DNA from: Bacteroidota bacterium
Lineage (GTDB): Bacteria > Bacteroidota > Bacteroidia > Flavobacteriales > Flavobacteriaceae
DNA: 64,000 nucleotides
Reading direction: 5' to 3'
Assembly: GCA_020161455.1 (NCBI GenBank)
Contig: JAIUNZ010000006.1
Coordinates: 124,001-188,000, forward strand
Shown: piece after piece, positions 28,257 to 37,057 of the stretch
Numbering within the stretch: position 1 is the first letter of the stretch
Layout of the letters: each line of letters begins with the position of its first letter
Notes under the pieces: generated by a model
Databases searched by the model: none
Told to the model about the DNA's origin: nothing
What the model saw: the letters and a program-made list of their open reading frames with translations, nothing else
Program-made: the position numbers and the translations under genes

Positions 28257-28340
28257 AAAGTTTAAAATTGTTTAATATAGTTTAAAGTTGTTTCAGGCAA
28301 CAACAATCTTAAACTTTTAAACGCTTAAACCTTTAAACAA
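28257..28340 (+). repeat. GTTTAAA/TTTAAAC imperfect inverted repeat leading into rpoN
   Basis: The left half carries three GTTTAA(A) copies and the right half carries CTTAAACTTTTAAACGCTTAAAC and CTTTAAAC (listed as parts), so the halves can fold on each other around GTTTCAGGCAAC. It may act as a weak asnS terminator or rpoN leader structure. Confidence 0.5.
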
Positions 28341-28347
28341 AAAACAA

Positions 28348-29802
28348 ATGTTAAAACAGTTTTTAAATTTAAAATTATCACAAAAACTATCACCTCAACA
28401 AATTCAGTTGATGAAGTTGATACAATTGCCTACACAAGCATTTGAACAACGGCTGAAAGAGGAATTGATAGAAAATCCAGCTTTGGAAAGTGGTGCTGAT
28501 GAAGAGATTTATGATAAAGACGATTTTGACACCCAAGATGATTTTGAGGACAATCAATCTATCGAAGCAGATGAAATCAACATTGACGAATATTTAAGCG
28601 ACGACGAAACACCTGATTACAAATTACAAGCCAATAATTATAGTGATGACGACGAAGACCGAACCATGCCAATGGCGGCACAAGTAAGTTTCCATCAAGA
28701 TTTGATTAATCAATTAAATACTTTTATTTTACCCGAGAACGAGCGAGAAATTGCCGAATTTCTGGTAGGAAGTATAGATGATGATGGTTATTTACGCCGA
28801 ACGATTCAAGATGTTGTAGATGATTTGGCATTTACGCAAGGAATTTATACCGATGAAAAAACGGTTGAAAAAATTCTTCATATTATTCACGAATTAGACC
28901 CAATTGGTGTTGGCGCAAGAGATTTGCAAGAATGTCTTTTATTGCAATTAAAACACAAAACACCAAGTGAATACGTGGACTTGGCAATCGATTTGATAGA
29001 AAATCAATTTGAAGCTTTTACTAAAAAGCATTACGATAAGCTATTGCAGAAATATGAAATTTCTCAAGAACAGTTAAAAAAAGGGATTGAAGAAATTGAA
29101 AAATTAAATCCCAAACCTGGTGGTTCATTTGGAGGTGCCTCCCGATTTATTGAACAAATTATTCCCGATTTTACAATTAGAATTGTGGATGGCGAGTTGG
29201 AGTTGACCTTAAACGGAAGAAATGCACCATCATTGCACGTTTCTAAAGATTATCAAGAAATGATGCAAACCTATAAAGATTCTAGTGATAAATCGCATGC
29301 CCAAAAAGATGCTGTTCAGTTTATTAAACAAAAATTAGATTCAGCAAAATGGTTTATTGATGCTATTCGCCAACGTCAAGAAACTTTATATGTAACAATG
29401 AATGCCATTATGCATTTGCAACAAGAATATTTCCTTGACGGCGAAGAAACCAGCCTGAAACCAATGATTTTAAAAGATGTTGCTGACATGGTAGGTTTGG
29501 ATATTTCAACCGTTTCTCGTGTTGCCAACAGCAAATATGTTGATACACCATATGGCACAAAACTGATTAAAGAGTACTTTTCAGAATCAATGAAAAATGA
29601 TCAAGGTGAAGATGTTTCTACTTTAGAAATTAAAAAAATTCTTCAAAACATAGTCGAATCAGAAGACAAAAGTAAACCTTATCCTGACGATCAATTAGCA
29701 GATATATTAAAAGAAAAAGGCTATCCAATTGCTAGAAGAACCATAGCAAAATATAGAGATTTATTGGATATTCCTGTAGCTAGAATGCGAAAAAAAATCT
29801 AA
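28348..29802 (+). CDS. rpoN: RNA polymerase sigma-54 factor
   Basis: 484 residues. The glutamine-rich region I (LKLSQKLSPQQIQLMKLIQLP) contacts activators, an acidic linker follows (about 50-100), then the core-binding domain, an HTH (LDISTVSRVANSKYV) and the RpoN box ARRTIAKYR near the C-terminus. Sigma-54 directs transcription from -24/-12 promoters with AAA+ activators. No such activator is encoded in the window. Confidence 0.97.
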   Translation: MLKQFLNLKLSQKLSPQQIQLMKLIQLPTQAFEQRLKEELIENPALESGADEEIYDKDDFDTQDDFEDNQSIEADEINIDEYLSDDETPDYKLQANNYSDDDEDRTMPMAAQVSFHQDLINQLNTFILPENEREIAEFLVGSIDDDGYLRRTIQDVVDDLAFTQGIYTDEKTVEKILHIIHELDPIGVGARDLQECLLLQLKHKTPSEYVDLAIDLIENQFEAFTKKHYDKLLQKYEISQEQLKKGIEEIEKLNPKPGGSFGGASRFIEQIIPDFTIRIVDGELELTLNGRNAPSLHVSKDYQEMMQTYKDSSDKSHAQKDAVQFIKQKLDSAKWFIDAIRQRQETLYVTMNAIMHLQQEYFLDGEETSLKPMILKDVADMVGLDISTVSRVANSKYVDTPYGTKLIKEYFSESMKNDQGEDVSTLEIKKILQNIVESEDKSKPYPDDQLADILKEKGYPIARRTIAKYRDLLDIPVARMRKKI

Positions 29803-29814
29803 CACTAAATTGTT

Positions 29815-30420
29815 TTGAAAAAAATCCTTCCTTTTTTTTCGTACATTTTACATCCCGTTTTTATTCCATTGTTTGGAACACTATTTTACATCATTCTTGA
29901 TGAAAATTATTTTACTTTTCCTCAAGTTTTAGTATTGCTTTTGCAGATTATTATCATTAGTATTTTACTTCCGATTGCATTTTTTTTCTTACTCAGAACT
30001 TTTGGTAAAATTGACAACATTATGCTTTCCGACTTATCACAACGAAAAATTCCACTGTTGTTACAAATTATGTTGTTCTCGGTTTTAGTAACAAAATCAA
30101 TAACATTAGAACGATTCCCAGAGCTACACTATTTTTTTATGGGTGGAATTATCAGTTCGATTGTTGCATTTGTATTACTTTATATAAAGATAAAAGCTAG
30201 CATCCATTTAATCGGAACAAGTGCGTTGACCATCTTTGTGCTTGGTTTAAGTTATCATAACCAAGTAAACATTATCAACACTATTATTTTTATTATGATT
30301 TTGAATGGATTTGTAGCTTCTTCCCGATTAGAAATGAAGGCACACAATACGAAAGAATTAGTTTTTGGTTTTTTTGTTGGAGCGTTACCACAAATTGGAT
30401 TACTCTTTTTTTGGTTATAA
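29815..30420 (+). CDS. Membrane protein, PAP2-like, TTG start
   Basis: 201 residues with five to six hydrophobic helices. The only in-frame initiation codons after the upstream stop at 29806 are ATT and the TTG at 29815 (KKILPFFSYILHPVF follows), so a TTG start is likely. The protein resembles the small PAP2-related membrane proteins often found after rpoN in flavobacteria, but the phosphatase residues are not clear. It is probably co-transcribed with rpoN and overlaps the convergent barrel gene by 6 bp. Confidence 0.65.
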   Translation: MKKILPFFSYILHPVFIPLFGTLFYIILDENYFTFPQVLVLLLQIIIISILLPIAFFFLLRTFGKIDNIMLSDLSQRKIPLLLQIMLFSVLVTKSITLERFPELHYFFMGGIISSIVAFVLLYIKIKASIHLIGTSALTIFVLGLSYHNQVNIINTIIFIMILNGFVASSRLEMKAHNTKELVFGFFVGALPQIGLLFFWL

Positions 30421-31122
30421 AATATAAAACATTAAACCAAACCTAATTCCATTAACATCAAGCGGATTTCCATTAATTTTTGTTCCCGATTTGAAGAATG
30501 AATTCAATCCATAATAGGCAAAAACATTGACTGTATTCCAACCCGCCGAAACATAAACACCAAATTGAAATGGATTCAAATCTTTATTATTTGAGATACT
30601 AACATTGCCCGAGGAAGTCTCAAGTTTGTATTCATCATAAAATAAATAACTCAATTTCAAACCTGTATATACACGCCAAAACTTAGTGCTTTCAGGTATA
30701 GAATTACGCCATCTAAATTCAATGGGCAAATCAATGGTATGAAAAATAAATCTATCTTTTGAAATAGCAACATCGTCGGGTGCAATTTGATATTCATAAT
30801 TTTGATTATTCGAAATGATAACAATATTTTGATTGTAAGTGCTATATGTATATCCGATACCAGCAGCCAATGCTAAAGTTCTGTTTTTGTTGATGGGCAT
30901 GTCTCTTAAAAACCCAAGCGACATTCCTGGAGAAAATTTGTTTTGTTGAAACCCATCAGGTTTGCTTTGCATCAGGCAATAGGAAACACTAAAATAAAAT
31001 TGATCTTCACGATATAAAGAATCTATCGCATCAAAATCATGTTCAACTTGCTTGGCATCTTTATTTTGCGCACTAGTTGTTGCAGTAACAATAAAGAACA
31101 AAATGAAGATATATTTTTTCAT
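30415..31122 (-). CDS. Outer-membrane beta-barrel protein, PorT-like
   Basis: 235 residues with a signal peptide (IFILFFIVTATTSAQ). Alternating hydrophobic strands contain GMSLGFLRDMPINKNRTLAL, LPIEFRWRNS and the C-terminal IRFGLMFYIL. The length and the LPIEFRWR strand fit the porin family/PorT group of small Bacteroidota barrels. PorT itself takes part in type IX secretion; whether this is that protein or a relative cannot be settled here. Confidence 0.75.
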   Translation of the reverse strand: MKKYIFILFFIVTATTSAQNKDAKQVEHDFDAIDSLYREDQFYFSVSYCLMQSKPDGFQQNKFSPGMSLGFLRDMPINKNRTLALAAGIGYTYSTYNQNIVIISNNQNYEYQIAPDDVAISKDRFIFHTIDLPIEFRWRNSIPESTKFWRVYTGLKLSYLFYDEYKLETSSGNVSISNNKDLNPFQFGVYVSAGWNTVNVFAYYGLNSFFKSGTKINGNPLDVNGIRFGLMFYIL

Positions 31123-31144
31123 AACATTTTAAAAATGAATGATT

Positions 31145-31166
31145 TGCAGAGAGGATGGGATTCGAA
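31145..31166 (-). tRNA. 3' end of a tRNA gene (Ser-like), remnant or attachment site
   Basis: On the minus strand TTCGAATCCCATCCTCTCTGC reads as T-loop (TTCGAAT), 3' T-stem and 3' acceptor strand. The 5' T-stem does not match and no D- or anticodon arm is found upstream, so this is not a complete tRNA. A 3' tRNA fragment of this size is the classic scar of tyrosine-integrase integration. An imperfect direct repeat TGACACCT (31219-31226 and 31231-31238) lies next to it. Confidence 0.55.
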
Positions 31167-31389
31167 TCCTATTTACAAAGGATTGAAAAACAATGATTAA
31201 TAATTTCAAAAATATTAGTGACACCTCAACTGACACCTTTATTTTAAGCAACAATTTATTTTTAAATTCAATGTTCAAATATACATAAAATCATATTAAT
31301 TAAAGACAAACAATGCTAAAAATTGAACTAGTTTTTATAGTATTTAGTTATTCTTTTAAATAAAATTTAAGAGGTCAATTTTTTAAATA

Positions 31390-31509
31390 CTATCCAAAAA
31401 TTAAAGGTTCTACTTGTTCAATTTTCAAACCACTATACGCACAAAATTCATCAATTGTCAATAGTTCATTTTCGTGTTTTTTAATGCTCAATTTAATCGC
31501 ATTTAACAT
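31390..31509 (-). CDS. Short ORF, probably the C-terminal remnant of a small protein
   Basis: 39 codons from the ATG at 31509; the reading frame continues upstream for about ten sense codons (TGKSYRQSTR) before a stop. The peptide includes IKKHENELLTIDEFCAYSG and ends EPLIFG. It looks like real coding sequence but has no recognisable family. It lies between the tRNA remnant and the AraC pseudogene. Confidence 0.35.
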   Translation of the reverse strand: MLNAIKLSIKKHENELLTIDEFCAYSGLKIEQVEPLIFG

Positions 31510-31584
31510 CCTTGTACTTTGACGATAACTTTTACCAGTTAATCAATTATATATCTTTTAGATAGGTATATATTCTTTTATTTT

Positions 31585-32192
31585 TCATTTTCATACATTA
31601 TCTATGGTATCGATATAATTTGGCTGTTTTTTATTTTTGACTATGATAATCAGATATTTTTTGTTGTTATATTATTTGTCTTGTTTATTGGGTTTTTTGG
31701 TATAAATCAGGTTGGTATATTTACATATAAATCATCTTTATAAAATGATGAAAAGATCCAAGATATATTCATAAATAACGAACTCCCTTTAAAAAAATCA
31801 ACTTTTAAAAAGGAAATAAAGAAAAGTATCTTAAATCTGGATTGAAAAAAGATAAAGCCTCAAAAATATATAATGAGTTTAAAAACTTGATCGAAATGAA
31901 AAATTATATACTACTCCAGAGTTGTCTTTAATTGATATTGCTACTATTTTAAAAATACATCCCAACAATTTATCCCAAGTAATAAACACTTTTGAAGAAA
32001 AAAAATTTATGATTACATCAATATCAAAAGAGTTGACCATTTTATTGAATTGGTAAAAAAAATACTGAAAACAAAAATTTTACCTTACTTTCAATCGCAT
32101 TTGATTCAGGGTTTAATTCAAAATCATCTTTCAATAAACATTTCAAAAAAGCGACTAACAAAACTCCAACTGAGTATATTAAGTCAATATAA
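31585..32192 (+). pseudogene. Decayed AraC-family regulator with N-terminal membrane helices
   Basis: Fragments in different frames align with a membrane-anchored AraC regulator: helices (IDIIWLFFIFDYDNQIFFVV, FIGFFGINQVGIF), a linker (SGLKKDKASKIYNE), and the HTH (LSLIDIATILKIHPNNLSQV, DYINIKRVDHFIELVKK, LLSIAFDSGFNSKSSFNKHF, TPTEYIKSI). At least four frameshifts separate them, so no functional protein is made. The original upstream part is missing. Confidence 0.8.
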
Positions 32193-32201
32193 ATTTAGCA
32201 C

Positions 32202-32837
32202 TCATAAAAGCCCATTCTCATTTATAAAATTTAATAATTCTACTGCATTTTTAACTTGAAATTTAGCCAATAAATTTCTTCTGTGTGTTTGTACCGTTAA
32301 ATAACTTAGAAATAGTAATTCTGATATTTCCTGAGTAGATTTTCCTTGTTTTAACAATTGAAGTATTTCTTTCTCTCTCAAAGTTAATCGAGGAATTACT
32401 CTTAAATCATTTACACTAGTTTTGCTTATAATTTCATTTACCTCATCACAAAACCCTAGCTTACCTTCAAAAGTTAAATCAATTGCCTTCTTAAATTCCT
32501 TAAATGAAGCACTTTTTAACAAATAACCATTTGCACCATTTTTTATCATCTGCATTACAATACTTCTTTCCGACTGACTGCTCATTGCTAAAATAATAAT
32601 TTTAGGATGAATTTTTTTCAATTTTAAACAAAGATCGATACCATTTATATCTGGCAAAAAGACATCTAAAAACAAAATGTCAATTGAAGACAAGTCATTA
32701 AATCCAAACAGGCTATTCCCTTTATTGAAGGTTGCTTTTATTGAAATGTTTTCAATTGTAGAAAGTAAATTTTTCAACCCTTCAATTACTAATGGGTGAT
32801 CGTCTACTATTACCGCTTTATATACTTTATTTTTCAT
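32202..32837 (-). CDS. NarL/FixJ-family response regulator
   Basis: 211 residues. The receiver domain has acidic D12/D13, phospho-acceptor D58 (LFLDVFLPD) and the conserved S/K positions (LAMSSQ, LLKSASF). The C-terminal LuxR-type HTH is LTLREKEILQLLKQGKSTQE ... FLSYLTVQTHRRNLLAKF. Its start directly follows the stop of the first histidine kinase (32838), so the two form an operon, kinase first. It is the only response regulator near three kinases. I infer that it binds the TACCTGAnnTCAGGTA palindromes of this region. Confidence 0.95.
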   Translation of the reverse strand: MKNKVYKAVIVDDHPLVIEGLKNLLSTIENISIKATFNKGNSLFGFNDLSSIDILFLDVFLPDINGIDLCLKLKKIHPKIIILAMSSQSERSIVMQMIKNGANGYLLKSASFKEFKKAIDLTFEGKLGFCDEVNEIISKTSVNDLRVIPRLTLREKEILQLLKQGKSTQEISELLFLSYLTVQTHRRNLLAKFQVKNAVELLNFINENGLL

Positions 32838-34838
32838 TTATATGCTAAATTCAATATTAATACTTGTGCCTTTTTTTGAATTAGAATTAATATCCAATTT
32901 ACCTTTTAGAAGTTCGACTCTACTTTGAATGTTCTTAATTCCTAATCCTGAAAAATCTTTTATATCATTAGTATTAAAGCCTATTCCATTATCTTCAATT
33001 GTCATCAAAAAAATATTTTTGTTTCTGCTACAATCAACTATTATTTCTGAACAATTAGCGTGTTTTAAAGCATTATTGATTAATTCTTGTATAATTCTGA
33101 AAACAGTAAGTTGATTTGATTTGTTTATATTATTTATTTCGCCATTTGATAAAAAATGTATATTCACAGTATTAGTATTCATTGAAAAGCATAAATCTTT
33201 TAAAGCCATTTCAAGTCCAAGTTTTAACAATGTTTCTGGCACTAAATTAAAAGCAGTTTGTCGTAATTCAGAAATTGAAATCGAAAGTAAAGTAGCGATT
33301 TCTGGATAGTCTATTTTACCTTTCTCGCCTACTTTTGTTTCTCCAATTTGCATTTTTAAAGACGACAATCTGCTGCCAATTCCATCATGTAAATCTCTAG
33401 CAATTCGCTTTCTTTCAGCTTCTTCGCCGTTTATCATTGCTTGCATAACCTCAACATTTTTTTTAGCATTTAGTTTTTCTAGATTTTGATTAAAATTGAT
33501 TTCTTTTTGCTTGGATAGATTTTTTTGATTTTGATTATTTTTAAATAAAAAAAATGAAATTGATAAAAGAAGGATTGATGTTAAACCAAATAATATATAG
33601 TATAGTTTGTTATTCTCTGCCGTCCAAATTGCTTTTTGTTTTTCAGCTTTTAATACAGTAATTTGTTTTTCTTTTTCTTCATTTTTAAATTTTGCTTCTA
33701 AACTAACTATTTCTTTATTATATTCATTTTCATTTATACTATCATTAAGATGAATATATCGTTCATAATTAACAATGGCATTTGGAAAATCTTTAATTTC
33801 TGCATATAAGGACGCTAAGTCTCTTATGAAATCTTTCTTTTCATCAATTCCAATATACTCGCTATTTAAAACTTCGAACAAAATTTCTTTTGCTTCTTTG
33901 TAACGTTTTAACTCTTTTAATGTTGTAAATTTAGCTAATTTAAATTTTTGAATGAATGGAATTTGGTTTGTTTTTAAACACATATCAATTCCTAAATTTA
34001 GCGTTTTTAATGCATTTTCTATTTTACCATTTTCAAATTCATGGTGGCTACGAATAAGATAATAAGTTAAATTTAAATTTGAATAAGGACTGTTCTTTAA
34101 AATCCATTTTGCTTTTTCTAAGAACTTATGGCTTTTTACATAATCTTTTTTATACAAATAAATTTCACCTAGCAACAAGTAACTTTCAGACAAATTATCT
34201 ATATTAAGGAGATAATTCACTTCCGTATTTTTTGTTATGTTTTTAAAATGTTTTATTGAAAGATTAATATAAAATTCAGCTTTATTAAAATCATTTATAT
34301 CGAAAAAAGAAATCGCTACACTTAAATAACTTCTAGCTATTAATACGCTATCATTAATTTTTTTAGAAATTGGTATGGCTTCATTTAGTAATAATTTTAC
34401 TGACTGTTCGTTGTTTAAAAATTTTGTTTGGTTATTTAATGTTAAAATATAATATGTTTTTGAAGCTTTATCATTGCTTTTCTTTAACTTTATCCTTGCT
34501 TCTTCTAAGTTTTCTTTAAACTTATTTATATCACCCTTAATAAAATAGTTATACGAGTTATAAAAAACAGAAATGGAGTTTAAGAATTGATTTTTTTTCT
34601 TATACTTATTACCCTGTTTATAATAATATTGATATTTATTCGTATTGTTTAATTGAAAAAAAACACCTGCTAATTTATAATTAAGAATGCATTTTAAACT
34701 ATCTGACTTAGCTAATGAAAGTTCATTTTTTAACGTTTCAACAACTAAAATAGAGCTATCATTAGAAACCATTTCTTGAGAAAAAGATGCTAAATGAAAA
34801 AAATAAAAAAGTAAAACAAAATTGATTTTTTTTCTCAT
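32838..34838 (-). CDS. TPR-containing sensor histidine kinase 1 (NarX/DesK type)
   Basis: 666 residues. A signal peptide (VLLFYFFHLASFSQ) precedes tetratricopeptide-like helices to about residue 385, a coiled coil, one membrane helix (about 413-433), a HisKA_3 dimerisation helix with ARDLHDGIGSRLSSLKM (H484) and a HATPase domain (ELINNALKHA, DNGIGF, GLGIKNIQSR). The TPR region is expected in the periplasm, and the HisKA_3 type pairs with NarL-family regulators. It is co-transcribed with the response regulator. A perfect palindrome (34904-34919) lies about 70 bp upstream of its start. Confidence 0.93.
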   Translation of the reverse strand: MRKKINFVLLFYFFHLASFSQEMVSNDSSILVVETLKNELSLAKSDSLKCILNYKLAGVFFQLNNTNKYQYYYKQGNKYKKKNQFLNSISVFYNSYNYFIKGDINKFKENLEEARIKLKKSNDKASKTYYILTLNNQTKFLNNEQSVKLLLNEAIPISKKINDSVLIARSYLSVAISFFDINDFNKAEFYINLSIKHFKNITKNTEVNYLLNIDNLSESYLLLGEIYLYKKDYVKSHKFLEKAKWILKNSPYSNLNLTYYLIRSHHEFENGKIENALKTLNLGIDMCLKTNQIPFIQKFKLAKFTTLKELKRYKEAKEILFEVLNSEYIGIDEKKDFIRDLASLYAEIKDFPNAIVNYERYIHLNDSINENEYNKEIVSLEAKFKNEEKEKQITVLKAEKQKAIWTAENNKLYYILFGLTSILLLSISFFLFKNNQNQKNLSKQKEINFNQNLEKLNAKKNVEVMQAMINGEEAERKRIARDLHDGIGSRLSSLKMQIGETKVGEKGKIDYPEIATLLSISISELRQTAFNLVPETLLKLGLEMALKDLCFSMNTNTVNIHFLSNGEINNINKSNQLTVFRIIQELINNALKHANCSEIIVDCSRNKNIFLMTIEDNGIGFNTNDIKDFSGLGIKNIQSRVELLKGKLDINSNSKKGTSINIEFSI

Positions 34839-34903
34839 TTTTTTAATAATAAAAAACCAAAATTAGCAATCTTAAACTAATTAATTAAAGATCTCATACA
34901 AAT

Positions 34904-34919
34904 TACCTGAATTCAGGTA
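34904..34919. promoter_or_regulatory. Palindromic operator S1 (TACCTGA-AT-TCAGGTA)
   Basis: TACCTGAATTCAGGTA, a perfect 16-bp palindrome with 7-2-7 geometry, between kinase 1 and kinase 2. A minus-strand TAATTTTG -7 candidate (34865-34858) for the kinase 1 operon begins 46.5 bp from its centre. Candidate binding site of the NarL-type regulator. Confidence 0.65.
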
Positions 34920-34956
34920 GTTTGCTAAAAAAGAGGTTTTTGCATCTCGCAAGGCA

Positions 34957-36948
34957 TTAACTTTTCGATATTATTAATTCAATATTTATAGAAGTACCAT
35001 GATTATTTTTAGAAACTATTTCAAACTTACCATTTAATAAATCTACTCTGTTTTGAATATTCTTAAGGCCTAATCCTTTGAACTCATTAATTGCATTTAC
35101 ATTGAAACCCACACCGTTATCTTCAATGGTAATTAAAAACAAATTATCATTTTGACTACAATCAATCATTAATTCAGTACAATGAGAATGTTTAAGTGCA
35201 TTTATTAATAATTCTTGAACAATTCTAAAAATGGCTATCTGACAAGAAATTGCTATATTATTTTTAATCCCGTTTGAATTAAATTCAATTTCAATAATGT
35301 CATTATTTAAAGTATAACATAAGTCTTTAATTGCAGAAACTAATCCAAGTCTAAGTAATGTTTCTGGCATTAAATTAAACGAAACTTGTCTAAGTTCAAC
35401 AATTGATGTAGAAAGTAATTCCGATAGATATTCAAATTCATTTTTGAATTTTTCTTCATTATTAATTTGTCCTAAACACATTTTTAGAGAAGACAATCTA
35501 CTTCCAATACCATCATGTAAATCTCTTGCAATTCTTTTTCGTTCTTCCTCTTCGCTATTGATCATCGCTCTCATTATCTCAATTTCTTTTTCTTTTTTTA
35601 ATTCACTTAAATTTTGATTAAAATTGATTTCCTGTTGGAAAGCTATTTTTTTTTGAATTTTAGAGTTTCTATAAAGAAAGTATATAATAGATAGCATTAA
35701 AATAAAAGTTATGCATAATAATAAAAGATATAATTTATTATTTTCATTTTCAAATTCTGCTTTTTGCTTTTCACTTTCTAATGCTATGATTTTTTTTTCC
35801 TTTTCAGAATTGTTGAATTTTGCTTCTAGTTCTATGACTTTATTTTTTTCATATTTTTTATTTAGACTGTCTTTTAGAATACTATATTGCTCACTATATT
35901 TAAGTGCATTTGGATAGTCTTTCATTTCTTTATATAACTTTGAAAGTTCATTTGAATAAATAGCTCTATCTTTTATAGTCAATTTTTTATTACTTAAAAC
36001 ATTGAGTAAAATATCTTTTGCATCAAAGAATTTTTTTTGAAGCATGTAGACATCAAATTTCATTAATTTAAATCTATCTATTGAAATTGAATCTCTTTTT
36101 GCTTTAGATAATTTAATACCTTTATCATATTCTAATAAAGCATTGTTATAATCTTTAATTTCCTGATATAAACTTCCTTTTGAGAAATAAAATTCAATAA
36201 TGCCATTATTAGAAAATTTTTTATCTAATATTTTTTGTGACTTATTAAGAAAAACGAATGCTTCATTAATTTTTTTCTGTATGGAAAGTATTTCAACTTT
36301 ATATAAATAAAGTTCAATCAAATCTTCAAAATATTCATTGCTATTTTCATTGCTACTTTCCAGTTCTTTGATTGATAAATTTAAATATTGACTTGCTTTT
36401 ATAATGTCTTCTTGATTATAAAATACAACTGATACTAATTTATAAACATTTGATAAATCCTTTTTACTTTCACTTTTAATTGCTATTGGCAATGCTTCCT
36501 TAATCAAAATTTTAATTGTTTCAGATGGATAGTCTAATCTTTGATATATCAAGGCAATTTTAAATAAAATATTTGACCTTAAAGCATATATTTCTTTGCT
36601 TTTATATTTTTTTAGCAATTTATCAGCATAACGAAACTTGATTGTATCTGATGCTTCATAAGTTAAATCTATGCAATAATAATACGATAAATCACTTAAC
36701 CCTTTATTCTTTCCAATCAATTCAATTGCTTTTTTGTGATAGTCTTTTGCCAATACATTTTCTTTACGATTTTTATAAATTAGTGCGATTTTAAAATATG
36801 TTATACATTTTAAACTATCAGATTTAGTTGTGTTAATTATTTTCTTTAAACTTTCTATTTCAATAGACTGGTCATTTAAAGATTTGTATTCTTGTCCTTC
36901 CAGTTGAAAACATATTGATAGCAAAACTATTATAAGATAACTTCTCAT
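34957..36948 (-). CDS. TPR-containing sensor histidine kinase 2
   Basis: 663 residues with the same architecture as kinase 1: signal peptide (YLIIVLLSICFQLEGQ), TPR-like helices, one membrane helix (about 408-427), HisKA_3 (ARDLHDGIGSRLSSLKM, H478) and HATPase (ELLINALKHS, DNGVGF). From about residue 370 to the end it is nearly identical to kinase 3, also at the DNA level, while the TPR part differs. The separate transcript is suggested by a 118-bp gap containing site S1. A degenerate palindrome (37002-37017) lies upstream. Confidence 0.93.
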   Translation of the reverse strand: MRSYLIIVLLSICFQLEGQEYKSLNDQSIEIESLKKIINTTKSDSLKCITYFKIALIYKNRKENVLAKDYHKKAIELIGKNKGLSDLSYYYCIDLTYEASDTIKFRYADKLLKKYKSKEIYALRSNILFKIALIYQRLDYPSETIKILIKEALPIAIKSESKKDLSNVYKLVSVVFYNQEDIIKASQYLNLSIKELESSNENSNEYFEDLIELYLYKVEILSIQKKINEAFVFLNKSQKILDKKFSNNGIIEFYFSKGSLYQEIKDYNNALLEYDKGIKLSKAKRDSISIDRFKLMKFDVYMLQKKFFDAKDILLNVLSNKKLTIKDRAIYSNELSKLYKEMKDYPNALKYSEQYSILKDSLNKKYEKNKVIELEAKFNNSEKEKKIIALESEKQKAEFENENNKLYLLLLCITFILMLSIIYFLYRNSKIQKKIAFQQEINFNQNLSELKKEKEIEIMRAMINSEEEERKRIARDLHDGIGSRLSSLKMCLGQINNEEKFKNEFEYLSELLSTSIVELRQVSFNLMPETLLRLGLVSAIKDLCYTLNNDIIEIEFNSNGIKNNIAISCQIAIFRIVQELLINALKHSHCTELMIDCSQNDNLFLITIEDNGVGFNVNAINEFKGLGLKNIQNRVDLLNGKFEIVSKNNHGTSINIELIISKS

Positions 36949-37001
36949 TTAATATTTTAATGTATTAATAATAGGTAAAATAAAACATAAATTAATAAAG
37001 T

Positions 37002-37017
37002 TTTCTGAAATCATGTA
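37002..37017. promoter_or_regulatory. Degenerate palindromic site S2 upstream of kinase 2
   Basis: TTTCTGAAATCATGTA keeps 13 of 16 positions of TACCTGAnnTCAGGTA. The bases after it (GTAGCTTGCTAAAAAAGAGG) match those after S1, so S1 and S2 descend from the same duplicated intergenic unit. Confidence 0.4.
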
Positions 37018-37057
37018 GCTTGCTAAAAAAGAGGCTTTTACACCTCCTTGTGAGATA

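Noticed and set aside
31141-31240. Complete tRNA-Ser gene
   Set aside because: No D-arm, anticodon arm or 5' acceptor strand precedes the T-loop on the minus strand, and the 5' T-stem does not pair.
32050-32259. 69-codon + strand ORF
   Set aside because: It is an out-of-frame shadow of the AraC pseudogene and overlaps the end of the response regulator gene.
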